Shown: one piece after another, positions 8,749 through 17,731 of the stretch
Numbering within the stretch: the first letter of the stretch is position 1
How the letters are laid out: each line of letters opens with the position of its first letter
Source: Candidatus Rhodoferax bjergmarkensis
Lineage (GTDB): Bacteria > Pseudomonadota > Gammaproteobacteria > Burkholderiales > Burkholderiaceae_C
NCBI GenBank assembly: GCA_016708345.1
Contig: JADJFX010000003.1
Coordinates: 248,001-312,000, forward strand
Length of the DNA stretch: 64,000 bases
Direction of reading: 5' to 3'
Notes under the pieces: model-generated
Seen by the model: only the letters and a program-made list of their open reading frames with translations
What the model was told of the DNA's origin: nothing
Databases searched by the model: none
Program-made: the position numbers and the translations under genes

Positions 8749-10319
8749 AAATCATCCGCACCCGAAGTGAACCCGTCGCAGCGTCTGACCTCGCGGCGCT
8801 GGCGCGCCATACCTGGAAACTGCTGGTGGTCGATGATGAGCCCGATATTCGCGAGCTGACCCGTTTTAACCTGCGCGGGTTTCGCTTTGCCGAGCGCGAG
8901 CTTGAAATCATCGAAGCCTCCTCAGCCTATGAAGCTCGTGAACTGCTGACCCAGCATTCCGACATTGCCGTGGCGCTGGTGGACGTTGTGATGGAGACTG
9001 ACGACGCGGGGCTGCGCTTGGTCGAATTCATTCGCAAGGACCTGAAAAATTTGATGGTACGGCTGGTCATCCGCACCGGCCAGCCGGGTCTGGCACCTGA
9101 GCGTCACGTGATCGACCACTACGATATTGACGACTACAAAGACAAAACCGAGCTGACGGCGGGGCGGCTGTACACCACCGTGCGCGCAGCGGTCAAGTCG
9201 TACCGGGATCTGCGAACCATTGACCTCAACCGACAGGGCTTGTCGCAGGTGCTGGCGGCGGCCCCCGATATTTACCGCATCAGCAACCGCTCGCTCGACC
9301 AGTTTTTTCAGGGCGTATTGACCCAGATCATTGGTCTGTGCAACCTGACCGACTCCAGTTTTATTTCCACCATGGGCGCTGTCATCGCCACCTTCGATGA
9401 GCGCGACATCACGGTGCAGGCCAGTTCAGGCAACCTGGAGAATCAAACGCGCTTTGAAAACATTCGCGCCCAATGCGCCCAGTCCGTGCTGAACGGCCAG
9501 CAGCCGGCCGGCTTGCGCAAAGACGCTTACGTGGTGCCGCTTCTGGTGCAGCGCAAGCCTGTGGGGTTTATCTACATTGAGCCCACCAACGAGCTCAATG
9601 AAGCGGATCGCAATCTCATTTCAGTGGTAGCCCAGCAATGTTCCAGTGCCCTGGAAAACCTGCGGCTGCACATAGATCTGGCCCAGTCTTACGACAACAT
9701 GATCGACATGCTGGCCACTATTGCCGAGTTCAAGGACCAGACCACCGGCAGCCACATCAAACGCATCGACACCTACACCCGGCTGCTGTCCCTGGAACTG
9801 GGCAGCACCGAAGATGAGTCGATTTTGTTCGGCAAGGCCAGCCGCTTGCATGATGTGGGAAAAATCGGTATTTCGGATGCCATTTTGAGCAGCCCCAACC
9901 GGCTCGATGCCCAAGAGTTCGAGACCATGCAAACGCACACCCGCATTGGCGGCACCATTCTCAAATACGACCGCTTTCTGGAACTGGCCTGCGAGGTGGC
10001 CTCGCACCACCACGAGCGTTGGGATGGCAAGGGCTACCCGGATGGTCGCCCATCGCGTGAGTACAGTCTGCTCACACGCATCGTCACCGTGGTGGATGTT
10101 TTTGATGCCTTGGTGAGCCGGCGACCCTACAAGGAGCCGTGGCCACCTGCACTGGCCGCCAAAGAAATCGAGAACGGCGCTGGTTCACAGTTTGACCCCA
10201 CGGTGGTGGCGGCATTTCTCAAGCTGTTTAATGCGGGCCGCTTTGACGATGTCATCAGCGCAGCCCAGAATGATCCCGTGAACGATCACGTTCAATGCGA
10301 GCCGGATCACACGCACTAG
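8745..10319 (+). CDS. response regulator with DUF3369 and HD-GYP phosphodiesterase domain
   Basis: 524 residues. The receiver domain starts at about residue 24 (LLVVDDEPDIRELTR; phospho-acceptor Asp in ALVDVVME). A middle region of about 180 residues resembles the GAF-like DUF3369. The C-terminal HD-GYP domain shows HDVGKIGI, THTRIGG, SHHHERWDGKGYPDG and FDALVSRRPYK, i.e. metal ligands and the GYP motif intact. The expected activity is cyclic di-GMP hydrolysis controlled by phosphorylation. It is translationally coupled to the upstream haem-motif kinase, its presumed partner. The stop codon overlaps the left end of a palindromic repeat. Confidence 0.9.
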   Translation: MKIIRTRSEPVAASDLAALARHTWKLLVVDDEPDIRELTRFNLRGFRFAERELEIIEASSAYEARELLTQHSDIAVALVDVVMETDDAGLRLVEFIRKDLKNLMVRLVIRTGQPGLAPERHVIDHYDIDDYKDKTELTAGRLYTTVRAAVKSYRDLRTIDLNRQGLSQVLAAAPDIYRISNRSLDQFFQGVLTQIIGLCNLTDSSFISTMGAVIATFDERDITVQASSGNLENQTRFENIRAQCAQSVLNGQQPAGLRKDAYVVPLLVQRKPVGFIYIEPTNELNEADRNLISVVAQQCSSALENLRLHIDLAQSYDNMIDMLATIAEFKDQTTGSHIKRIDTYTRLLSLELGSTEDESILFGKASRLHDVGKIGISDAILSSPNRLDAQEFETMQTHTRIGGTILKYDRFLELACEVASHHHERWDGKGYPDGRPSREYSLLTRIVTVVDVFDALVSRRPYKEPWPPALAAKEIENGAGSQFDPTVVAAFLKLFNAGRFDDVISAAQNDPVNDHVQCEPDHTH

Positions 10320-10478
10320 TGTAGTGTTGCACGCTATCCGGCACATAAAACCGCGTCTTTTCGGCCATGGCGGCGTTGCAAATCCGCGCGATACCTACGG
10401 GTATCGCTGTGGTTTGCGCCTAGCCATAACCAAAAATCCATCGGTTTTAAATGTGCCTCAAGCATGCAACACTACACT
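10318..10478. repeat. 161-bp imperfect palindrome with 18-bp terminal inverted repeats (MITE/REP-like)
   Basis: The ends AGTGTAGTGTTGCACGCT and AGCATGCAACACTACACT are inverted copies with one mismatch. Further inside, GGCACATAAAACCG pairs with CGGTTTTAAATGTGCC, ATGGCGGCG with CGCCTAGCCAT, and the centre is GCGATACC-TAC-GGGTATCGC. The whole element can therefore fold into one long hairpin. It lies between two convergent genes and could act as a two-way terminator. It encodes no plausible protein. Classification as a mobile non-autonomous element is inference; only one copy is in the window. Confidence 0.75.
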
Positions 10479-10563
10479 GAGTTATGCGGTAACCGCCAAG
10501 CAAAAACTCCCATGCTTGGGTTTTAAGTAAGTCCTCGCCGTACTGCTGTCACAGTTTTGCGCT

Positions 10564-11715
10564 TCAGTTGCCGGCCTGCAAACGCGTGTTCAGGGTCAAT
10601 GGCTTGCCCTTGCGCAAGATTGAAAGTGTGACCTTGTCATCCACGCGAAGCTCGTCCAGCTGCAGCGCCAGCTGTCGAATAGTTTGCACCGGCTTGCCAT
10701 TTACCGCTGTGATGATGTCGCCCAGAAAAAAACTGCCGTCGCGCGCAAGCGTCGATTCCTGCAGACCCGGGGCCAGCTGTGCGGAGGGGGAGCGCATAAC
10801 GACCACACCGCGAACTTCCAGAGCGCGGGACAGCCGCTGGTTAAGTTCTTCGTCCATGCGCAGCCCCAGCGATGGCCGGACGTATTTGCCAAGCCGAATG
10901 AGTTGCGGAACCACACGGTTCACGGTGTCAACCGGCACCGCAAAGCCGATGCCGGCACTGGTGCCACTGGGGCTGTAAATGGCGGTATTGATGCCAATCA
11001 GGCGACCGGCCGAGTCCAGCAGCGGGCCGCCCGAGTTGCCGGGGTTGATGGCGGCGTCCGTCTGGATCAGGTGCTCAACCAATGAGCCTCTTTCACCCGG
11101 CAGCGAACGGTTCAGCGCGGAGACGAGGCCGCTGGTCAGTGTCCAGTCCAAGCCAAACGGGTTGCCAATGGCAAACACCTTTTGCCCCACCCGAAGGTCG
11201 TGGCTGGTGCCCAGCGGCACCGGAGGTGGGCGCTTGTATCCGCTGCCGATTTTCAGCACGGCAATGTCGTGGGCCGGGCTCGCCCCGACCAGGCTGCATT
11301 TGTAATCAGTGCCATCGGCCAGCTTGACCGTGGCTTCACTGGCTCCCTCGATCACGTGGTAGTTGGTAACCACATGGCCCGCATCATCCCAGATGAACCC
11401 TGAGCCCGTGCCGCGCGGTACCGACATCACGTTGCGCGACCAAAAGTCCTGCACCACGGCGCTGGTGCTGATAAAGACCACCGAGTCGCGGGTGCGTTCA
11501 AAAAGCGAAATGGTGGACTTCTCGTCGCTCGCGAGCTCACCGCGGACTGTCACCGGTCGCGGGCTGACCCCAGCTGGTGATGCGGCCACCGAAGAGCCCG
11601 CCAGTGCGAGCACAGCAGCGCTGGCAATACCCAGACAGCGTAGTGTCAGCCCCACCCGCCGACCATACAGCGCGTATCCAGCATCGGCATACGAGAAGAT
11701 CAGTTTGTTTGGCAT
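10564..11715 (-). CDS. HtrA/DegP-like trypsin-fold serine protease with one PDZ domain
   Basis: 383 residues from ATG 11715. An upstream TTG at 11748 lies inside a terminator hairpin and is less likely. A basic stretch and hydrophobic segment (LTLRCLGIASAAVLALAGSSVAAS) act as signal peptide or anchor, placing it in the periplasm. The catalytic triad is visible as TNYHVIEG (His), HDIAVLKI (Asp) and GNSGGPLL (Ser). One C-terminal PDZ domain spans about residues 285-380 (FFLGDIITAVNGKPV). Single-PDZ architecture is like DegS or HhoB rather than DegP. The expected role is envelope protein quality control. Confidence 0.88.
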   Translation of the reverse strand: MPNKLIFSYADAGYALYGRRVGLTLRCLGIASAAVLALAGSSVAASPAGVSPRPVTVRGELASDEKSTISLFERTRDSVVFISTSAVVQDFWSRNVMSVPRGTGSGFIWDDAGHVVTNYHVIEGASEATVKLADGTDYKCSLVGASPAHDIAVLKIGSGYKRPPPVPLGTSHDLRVGQKVFAIGNPFGLDWTLTSGLVSALNRSLPGERGSLVEHLIQTDAAINPGNSGGPLLDSAGRLIGINTAIYSPSGTSAGIGFAVPVDTVNRVVPQLIRLGKYVRPSLGLRMDEELNQRLSRALEVRGVVVMRSPSAQLAPGLQESTLARDGSFFLGDIITAVNGKPVQTIRQLALQLDELRVDDKVTLSILRKGKPLTLNTRLQAGN

Positions 11716-11746
11716 GGCATTGACGCTTGGCCTGTGAATGGAATGC

Positions 11747-11781
11747 AAAAAACCCCGTAAACCAGTGTGCTTTCGGGGTTT
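11747..11781 (-). terminator. intrinsic terminator downstream of htpG
   Basis: On the minus strand the arms AAACCCCG and CGGGGTTT flank a 19-base loop and are followed by TTTTTT. It lies 80 bases after the htpG stop and just before the HtrA-like gene on the same strand, separating the two transcripts. Confidence 0.75.
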
Positions 11782-11794
11782 GATGGCTATGAAT

Positions 11795-11850
11795 TGCTAT
11801 GCAATTCATAGCTGGTTGCGCAATGAATACGTGCGGTAGAGCTTGATTTG
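11795..11850 (+). repeat. dispersed double-hairpin repeat, copy A (intergenic)
   Basis: First stem GCTATG-CAATT-CATAGC, then GGTTGCGCA, a spacer, and TGCGGTAGAGC closing the second stem region. Aligns with copies at 19607, 29983, 33216, 38931, 40225, 53879 and 62446. It lies between htpG and its terminator. Confidence 0.7.
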
Positions 11851-11860
11851 ATGGTTAAAA

Positions 11861-13831
11861 CTACACCAGCAATGCATTGACCCGCTTCACATAACTTGCC
11901 GGGTCGGCGGGCAGGCCGCCTTCTGCCAGCAGTGCCTGGTCAAACAGGATGTGCGCCAGATCGTTGAAGTGAACCGAGCCATCGAGTTTTTTGACCAGCG
12001 CGTGTTCGGCGTTGACTTCCAGTACGGGCTTCACGTCCGGTGCCGTCTGACCGGCTTGCTTGAGCATGCGCGCCAGCTGTGTGCTCATGCCGTGGTCTTG
12101 CACCACCAGGCAGGCCGGGCTGTCCACCAGACGGGTGGTCACGCGCACGTCTTCGGCCTTGTCTTTGAGCGCTTCCTTGAGCTTTGCCAGCAGCGGTTTA
12201 AAGACTTCGGCGGCTTCTTCCGCAGCTTTTTTCTCCGCTTCGTCCTGCAGCTTGCCCAGGTCAACCGCCCCTTTGGCCACGCTTTGCAGCGGCGTGCCGT
12301 CAAAGTCGTGCAGGTAGTTCAGCGCCCACTCGTCCACGCGGTCGGTCATGAGCAGCACTTCAATGCCTTTTTTCTTGAACACTTCAAGCTGCGGGCTGTT
12401 TTTGGCGGCGGCCAGGGTGTCGGCGGTGATGTAGTAGATGGCCTCCTGGCCATCTTTCATGCGCGCCTTGTAGTCGGCCAGGCCCACGCTCACGGTGTCG
12501 GTGGTGCTGGAGGCAAAGCGCAAGAGCTTGGCCAAGCGCTCCTTGTTGCCAAAGTCTTCGCCCAGGCCTTCTTTGAGAACCGCACCAAATTCAGCGTAGA
12601 ACTTGGTGTATTTGCCCACATTGGCCTTGTCTTCCTCGGACACCACATCGGTCACGCCATCGGCAGTGTTTTCTGGCAATTTGTCGTGTTTGGCCAGGTC
12701 TTCCAGCATGCCCAGCACACGCTTGGTGCAGCCTTCGCGGATGGCTTTGACATCGCGGCTTTCCTGCAGCAACTCTCTTGACACGTTCAGCGGCAAATCG
12801 GCTGAGTCCACCACGCCTTTCACAAAGCGCAGGTAGCTGGGCAGCAGGGCCTCGGCGTCGTCCATGATGAACACGCGCTTCACATACAGCTTCACGCCAG
12901 CTGATTTTTCCCGGTTGAACAGGTCCATCGGGGCTTTGGCGGGCAGGTACAGCAGCTGGGTGTACTCGGTGCTGCCTTCTACCCGGTTGTGGGTGTGGGC
13001 CAGCGGCGCTTCAAAGTCGTGGCTGATTTGTTTGTAGAACTCGTCGTACTGATCCTGGGTGATGTCTTTTTTGGCACGCGCCCAGATGGCATTGCCCTTG
13101 TTGACCGTTTCCCAATCGCCGGTTTTGACCATAGCGCCTGGCTGACGGCCGCCTTTTTCGTCGCTGGGGTTGATCAGTTCGCCGTCTTTCCACTCTTCCT
13201 TTTCCATCAAAATGGGCAGGCTGATGTGGTCGGAGTATTTGCCGATGATGCTTTTGACCTTCCAGGCGCTGCAATAGTCCATGGCGTCGTCGCGCAGGTG
13301 CAGAATGACGCTGGTGCCGCGCGCCGGGCGGTCAATGGTTTCAACCTCAAAGTCGCCTGCACCGCCGCTGACCCAGCGCACACCCTCGGACTCTTTCATG
13401 CCGGCGCGGCGGGATTCGACGGTAATCTTGTCGGCCACGATAAAGCCAGAGTAAAAACCCACGCCAAACTGGCCGATCAGCTGCGAGTCGGCCTTTTGGT
13501 CGCCACTGAGTTTGCTCACAAAATCCTTGGTGCCGCTCTTGGCAATGGTGCCCAGGTGGTCAATGGCCTCTTGTGCGCTCATGCCGATGCCGTTGTCGGT
13601 GATGGTGAGGGTCTTGGCGTCCTTGTCAAAAGTGACTTTGACCTTCAGTTCGGAATCGTTTTCGTACAAGCCGCCGTCGTTGATGGCTTCAAAACGGAGC
13701 TTGTCGCAGGCGTCTGACGCGTTGGAGATCAATTCGCGCAGAAAAATCTCTTTGTTGGAGTAAAGGGAGTGGGTGACCAAGTGCAGCAATTGGGCTACTT
13801 CGGCTTGGAAGGAGAGGGTTTGTTTTGTCAT
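11861..13831 (-). CDS. htpG: chaperone HtpG (Hsp90 family)
   Basis: 656 residues from ATG 13831 (MTKQTLSFQAEVAQLLHLV). An ORF extension to 13885 is not supported by the family. The N-terminal ATPase domain shows IFLRELISNASDACDKLR, ITDNGIGM and IGQFGVGFYSGFIVA, the Bergerat-fold ATP-binding motifs; the middle domain contains RVFIMDDAEALLPSYLRFVKGVVDS. It is an ATP-dependent cytosolic chaperone usually induced by heat. A possible sigma-32-like promoter lies upstream, and a terminator hairpin follows the gene. Confidence 0.97.
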   Translation of the reverse strand: MTKQTLSFQAEVAQLLHLVTHSLYSNKEIFLRELISNASDACDKLRFEAINDGGLYENDSELKVKVTFDKDAKTLTITDNGIGMSAQEAIDHLGTIAKSGTKDFVSKLSGDQKADSQLIGQFGVGFYSGFIVADKITVESRRAGMKESEGVRWVSGGAGDFEVETIDRPARGTSVILHLRDDAMDYCSAWKVKSIIGKYSDHISLPILMEKEEWKDGELINPSDEKGGRQPGAMVKTGDWETVNKGNAIWARAKKDITQDQYDEFYKQISHDFEAPLAHTHNRVEGSTEYTQLLYLPAKAPMDLFNREKSAGVKLYVKRVFIMDDAEALLPSYLRFVKGVVDSADLPLNVSRELLQESRDVKAIREGCTKRVLGMLEDLAKHDKLPENTADGVTDVVSEEDKANVGKYTKFYAEFGAVLKEGLGEDFGNKERLAKLLRFASSTTDTVSVGLADYKARMKDGQEAIYYITADTLAAAKNSPQLEVFKKKGIEVLLMTDRVDEWALNYLHDFDGTPLQSVAKGAVDLGKLQDEAEKKAAEEAAEVFKPLLAKLKEALKDKAEDVRVTTRLVDSPACLVVQDHGMSTQLARMLKQAGQTAPDVKPVLEVNAEHALVKKLDGSVHFNDLAHILFDQALLAEGGLPADPASYVKRVNALLV

Positions 13832-13902
13832 AAGATTCGCGTGGTTGGAGTGGTCAAGTTGATTTTGGTCAAGCTTTGCTTGCATCGAACGATACCGAGC
13901 CC

Positions 13903-13930
13903 ATGTGGGGGGCCATCCGACAAAATCAAT
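13903..13930 (-). promoter_or_regulatory. possible heat-shock (sigma-32-like) promoter of htpG
   Basis: On the minus strand, TTGATT, 13 bases, then CCCCACAT, loosely resembling the sigma-32 pattern (CTTGAA, spacer, CCCCATnT), about 70 bases before the htpG start. The -35 match is poor. Known heat regulation of htpG in other proteobacteria is the main support. Confidence 0.3.
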
Positions 13931-13962
13931 TGTTCAATTTGAAAAAATAAGGAAATCAAAAC

Positions 13963-14670
13963 ATGGTCAGCAATACAAAAAAATGGTCGGCTGAGTTTAT
14001 CGGTACTTTCTGGCTCACCTTGGGGGGCTGCGGCAGTGCGGTGCTGGCGGCCGCCTTTCCTGGTGTGGGTATTGGGTTGCTGGGCGTGTCGCTGGCGTTT
14101 GGCCTGACGGTGCTGACCGGTGCCTATGCGCTGGGGCCAATTTCTGGCGGGCATTTCAACCCGGCGGTCTCGATTGGCTTGGTGGTGGGCAAGCGCTTTT
14201 CGGCGGCTGAACTGCCGGGTTACATCATTGCCCAGGTGCTCGGTGCAGTGGCGGCAGCGGGTGTGTTGTACCTGATTGTGTCGGGCAAGGGCGATTTCAA
14301 AGGGGTGGGCGGGTTTGCCAGCAATGGTTACGGTGCCAATTCGCCCGGTCAATTCAGCATGCTGTCAGTGCTGGTGTGTGAAGTGGTCATGACGGCCATC
14401 TTTTTGATCGTCATTCTGGGAGCCACCGCCAAGCGCGCTGCCGGTGGTTTTGGTGGCCTGGCCATCGGCCTGTGCCTGACGCTGATTCATCTGGTGTCGA
14501 TTCCCGTGTCCAACACCTCGGTAAACCCGGCGCGCAGCACCGGCCCGGCCTTGTTTGCACAAACTGGTGCCATGGGAGATTTGTGGCTGTTCTGGGTGGC
14601 CCCCATCGTGGGTGCAGTGCTGGGGGCGGTGATGTACAACGCCTTGCTGGCGGACGACACGCAGGCCTGA
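13963..14670 (+). CDS. aqpZ: aquaporin Z, MIP-family water channel
   Basis: 235-residue six-helix membrane channel of the inner membrane. Both half-helix signatures are present: GHFNPAVSIG and NTSVNPARSTGPAL. The conserved ARSTGP with Arg of the selectivity filter, and small residues elsewhere, point to a water-selective channel rather than a glycerol facilitator. A ribosome-binding site (AAGGAAA) precedes the ATG. It is divergent from htpG and ends in a strong shared terminator. Confidence 0.95.
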   Translation: MVSNTKKWSAEFIGTFWLTLGGCGSAVLAAAFPGVGIGLLGVSLAFGLTVLTGAYALGPISGGHFNPAVSIGLVVGKRFSAAELPGYIIAQVLGAVAAAGVLYLIVSGKGDFKGVGGFASNGYGANSPGQFSMLSVLVCEVVMTAIFLIVILGATAKRAAGGFGGLAIGLCLTLIHLVSIPVSNTSVNPARSTGPALFAQTGAMGDLWLFWVAPIVGAVLGAVMYNALLADDTQA

Positions 14671-14687
14671 GTTTGAAGCAGGCAAAA

Positions 14688-14719
14688 AAATACCCCGCCA
14701 GATTGCTGGCGGGGTATTT
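14688..14719. terminator. bidirectional terminator between convergent aqpZ and a lipoprotein gene
   Basis: Stem AAATACCCCGCCA, loop GATTGC, stem TGGCGGGGTATTT, with A-run and T-run flanks. It sits between convergent genes and can serve both. Confidence 0.9.
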
Positions 14720-14742
14720 AGGGTGCCGGGGTAGGCAGTAGC

Positions 14743-15396
14743 TTAGCTGCTGGTGCCGGTTGTCAGGGTTACCTTGATATCCTGGGGCAATGTCCTGTTG
14801 CCAATAATAACTGAGCCAGAGCTTGAAACAGTCACTTGCTGTGTGGTTGTAACTGTTCTAGTGCCAAACGTTATTGCAACGGGTACTGAGTTTGGAATGT
14901 TGGCAGTCTTACCAGCGGTATCGATTTTGACTGTGCAAGGGTCAATTTTAATAGTCTTGCCCAAGGCAAACGGGCTGCTGGCTGGGTAGGTTGAAGTTGT
15001 GATGGTGAAGGTGCATGAACCCAAGGTGGTTGAGCCAGAAGCTTTTCCGGAAGCGCTTGCAACTTCAAACGCAGGCTTGGTCGCATCAGCGGCATTGGCT
15101 TTGAACGCGACGGTGGTGGACTCGGTCACTGCCACTGGTGCGCCCGTGGCATCGACACCCGCAAATCCGCATGAAAGGTCACTGGGGTTGCTGCAACCGC
15201 CGCCAGCACGGGAGGCTGTCGCTGTTTTTTCGGCGGTCGTATTGTTGACCGCTCCGGCAGTGATATTGGACGATGCCACCGCGAGGGTCACTGGCACTGT
15301 GTCACTACCGCCGCCGCAAGCCACCAAGGCAGCGACCAATGTCAGACCCAGACCGCATTTGGCTGTTTTTGTGTTCAAGATGGAAAACGTGTTCAT
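14743..15396 (-). CDS. putative secreted lipoprotein
   Basis: 217 residues from ATG 15396. A lipoprotein signal (CGLGLTLVAALVAC followed by GGGSD) predicts lipidation at the Cys and export to the periplasm or outer membrane. The remainder is rich in Thr, Ser, Ala and Val with four Cys residues, suggesting a beta-rich extracytoplasmic domain with disulfides. No family is recognised. It lies directly downstream of the YjbH-like gene on the same strand, 66 bases away, and may be cotranscribed. Confidence 0.65.
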   Translation of the reverse strand: MNTFSILNTKTAKCGLGLTLVAALVACGGGSDTVPVTLAVASSNITAGAVNNTTAEKTATASRAGGGCSNPSDLSCGFAGVDATGAPVAVTESTTVAFKANAADATKPAFEVASASGKASGSTTLGSCTFTITTSTYPASSPFALGKTIKIDPCTVKIDTAGKTANIPNSVPVAITFGTRTVTTTQQVTVSSSGSVIIGNRTLPQDIKVTLTTGTSS

Positions 15397-15462
15397 CTGA
15401 AAAATCCTATGAAAAATTAAATATTGCCGAAAAAAAGGGTGGCACACCATTATGCAGGGTGT

Positions 15463-17571
15463 TTATTTGGCTTGTGATGTGTTACGAAAAATAAAAAAGG
15501 CCTCCCGCATACGGTAGAGTTGGCTGACAAGGTAGTCACGGCTGAGTCTGCCGGCGTTGAGCTGCGTGGCGTCCAAGCTGGTTTCCAGCTGAATATCACG
15601 CACCGCACCAGGTTGTACCAGATTGGCGGGCTGGCCGGCGGTGGTCAGCCTTGTGCGAATGCCTTGCACCTGCTGCGAGGTGCCGGTGAAGAAGACCGGG
15701 CCGGGTGCCATGCCTTTCCTGGGCGTGAGCGGAAAGCTCATCTGCAGGCCAGCAAATTTTGCGTCATCACCCTTGCGGAAGTAAATTTGTACGCCGACGT
15801 CGCCAAACCAGCGGTTCCATTCGATGGAAGGCCCCCGGCTGCCGTCGCTGAAACGCTGCACACCGGCTTCGAGTGACATGGACGGCGTCAGCATGTGGCG
15901 GTAACTTGCCGCCAAGGCCAGGTCTTGCCCTGCCAGTGCGCCGGGGTTTTGGTTGTAGCCCGCGCCGCGCAAGCGCAGCAGATCGTCTGAGTTGGGCATA
16001 AACAACGCTGTCTCGGCCTGCACTCCCGTGGTGTTGTAGTGAAAACGCCCGGCGGCAACCTGGGACAGCACACGCTCACCCAGCCAGAAGGACTGCTGCA
16101 GCGCGACGGTTTTGAGGCCGCCGCGCTGGCGCAAGACAGAAAAAACAGCGCCATCTTCCATGTTGTCGGAGTGGTCTACCGGCACCATGAAGCCGGTGTA
16201 AAGCTGTGCGCCTTTCCACAGCGGGGCCATCAGCTTGATATTGGCGGCCAAGGCGTAGTCGAATGCGCCAACTTCTGTGCCCAAGGTGTAGTTCAGATCA
16301 GGCTTGACTTCAATGCGAACGCGCGAAGTGGCACTTGGCGCTGAATCAATCCAGCGGGTCTGTTCTGAGCGGTCAGATGGCTGCCTATCCCATACCAGGC
16401 TGTCGCGCACATGGCTGGCAGGGCCATCGCGAAGAAAGGTTCGGTACTCCGCAACACCCGCCGAGGTTTCGTAAAGCCGAAGACCTTGTTTGAAAGTGAC
16501 GGCGAGCACCCGCTTGGTGCCCGGTGGGGCCATTTCGGCACCCAAGCCAAACACCAGTCCGAGGGCATCCGCTTCGTTGTGGGCATACCGGTGGTTTTCG
16601 TATTCCACGACCAGCACCGAACCCATGTTGCTGCGCAAACCAACGCGCACGCCTTCCAGCCCTGCGGCCACCAATGCCTTGCGCAAGGCGTCCAGTCGGT
16701 CATCTGGGGTGGGCTGCATCGCCAGCGGATCAGGCTTGGCGTCGATGTCGGGCAGCGCGTCAGCCGGGGCAGGTTTGAAATCTCGCTTATCCAAGCTGCC
16801 TTCCTGTGGGGTTTGCAGCGGTACTTGCAGTGTAATGGCGAAGCGGCTGGCATTGGCCTCCAGGCCGGAGGGCGCTACTGCACCAAAGGAGCGCTGCACA
16901 GTGGCAGCGATTTGCGCTTGGCTCAACCAGGTCAACTGGGGAGACACCCAGCGCAAGCCGGCGTGTTTTTGCTGCCCGTCATGCTCGGCCAGCGCAGATA
17001 GCCCGGTGTCTCCCATGCGCAAAGACAATCCGCCAAAGGCTCCATCGAATGTAGGAAGGTTGGCACTGCCTTTGGCATAGCCCAAAGAGGCACCCAGTGG
17101 CCCAAACTGTTCACTGGCCACCACATAGGCTGCCTTGAAGTTGATGGCACCCCCTGCAATATCGTTCACGCCGATGGCAATCCGTGGGCCGGTGGTCCAG
17201 GGGGTTGGCAGGCGAACTTTCAGGTTGGCTGACAAATCGCGGATGCCGTTTGCCAGGATGATGGAGCCTGGCACTGGCGTGTTGTAGTTTGCAAAGCGTC
17301 CAAAAAGTTCAACGTTTTGTAGCAAGCCCAAGCCAAAACTCAAGTTCTGCTGGGTTGAAAAAGCAGTGCCCAGTTGCGGTTCTTGATAATTGCCATAGCT
17401 GAAGGCGAGTGTGCCCAGCGGAAGAACTTCAGCGGACGGGATGACCAGGCCGCCGGTGACGCCCAAGGTGCTGACTCCGGGGTTTTGCGCCAGCACAGGT
17501 TTGACGCACAGCGCGCTCAGAACCAAGCTCCAACCGAACCATTTTTGCATTTGATTTTTGCGGTTGGCCAT
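15463..17571 (-). CDS. YjbH-like outer-membrane protein (exopolysaccharide-associated)
   Basis: About 702 residues; ATG 17571 puts a signal peptide (WFGWSLVLSALCVKPVLAQN) near the N-terminus; 17589 is an alternative. The mature protein opens with STLGVTGGLVIPSAEVLPLGTL, matching the YjbH pattern, and ends with repeated beta-strand-like segments and YFRKGDDAKFAGLQMSFPLTPRKGM, also a YjbH feature. Family members are outer-membrane beta-barrels linked to exopolysaccharide production. No yjbEFG partners are visible; the neighbours are a lipoprotein and a divergent Sel1 protein. Confidence 0.78.
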   Translation of the reverse strand: MANRKNQMQKWFGWSLVLSALCVKPVLAQNPGVSTLGVTGGLVIPSAEVLPLGTLAFSYGNYQEPQLGTAFSTQQNLSFGLGLLQNVELFGRFANYNTPVPGSIILANGIRDLSANLKVRLPTPWTTGPRIAIGVNDIAGGAINFKAAYVVASEQFGPLGASLGYAKGSANLPTFDGAFGGLSLRMGDTGLSALAEHDGQQKHAGLRWVSPQLTWLSQAQIAATVQRSFGAVAPSGLEANASRFAITLQVPLQTPQEGSLDKRDFKPAPADALPDIDAKPDPLAMQPTPDDRLDALRKALVAAGLEGVRVGLRSNMGSVLVVEYENHRYAHNEADALGLVFGLGAEMAPPGTKRVLAVTFKQGLRLYETSAGVAEYRTFLRDGPASHVRDSLVWDRQPSDRSEQTRWIDSAPSATSRVRIEVKPDLNYTLGTEVGAFDYALAANIKLMAPLWKGAQLYTGFMVPVDHSDNMEDGAVFSVLRQRGGLKTVALQQSFWLGERVLSQVAAGRFHYNTTGVQAETALFMPNSDDLLRLRGAGYNQNPGALAGQDLALAASYRHMLTPSMSLEAGVQRFSDGSRGPSIEWNRWFGDVGVQIYFRKGDDAKFAGLQMSFPLTPRKGMAPGPVFFTGTSQQVQGIRTRLTTAGQPANLVQPGAVRDIQLETSLDATQLNAGRLSRDYLVSQLYRMREAFFIFRNTSQAK

Positions 17572-17731
17572 TTTTTTCTCAATTGTCATGCTGATTTTTA
17601 GACTCAAAATAGCCATCTTAACCGCGATCTTTCTGACAGGCTCTGACTCAAACAAGCCTGGTTGGGGTGAAAATCCGGCGCTTGCGCTTTAACCCGCGCA
17701 GGCCGACAGCCGAAACCGTGAATCTCACCAA

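Noticed and set aside
10324..10530. 68-residue ORF in the spacer after the HD-GYP gene
   Set aside because: It lies almost wholly within the 161-bp palindrome, which explains the open frame.
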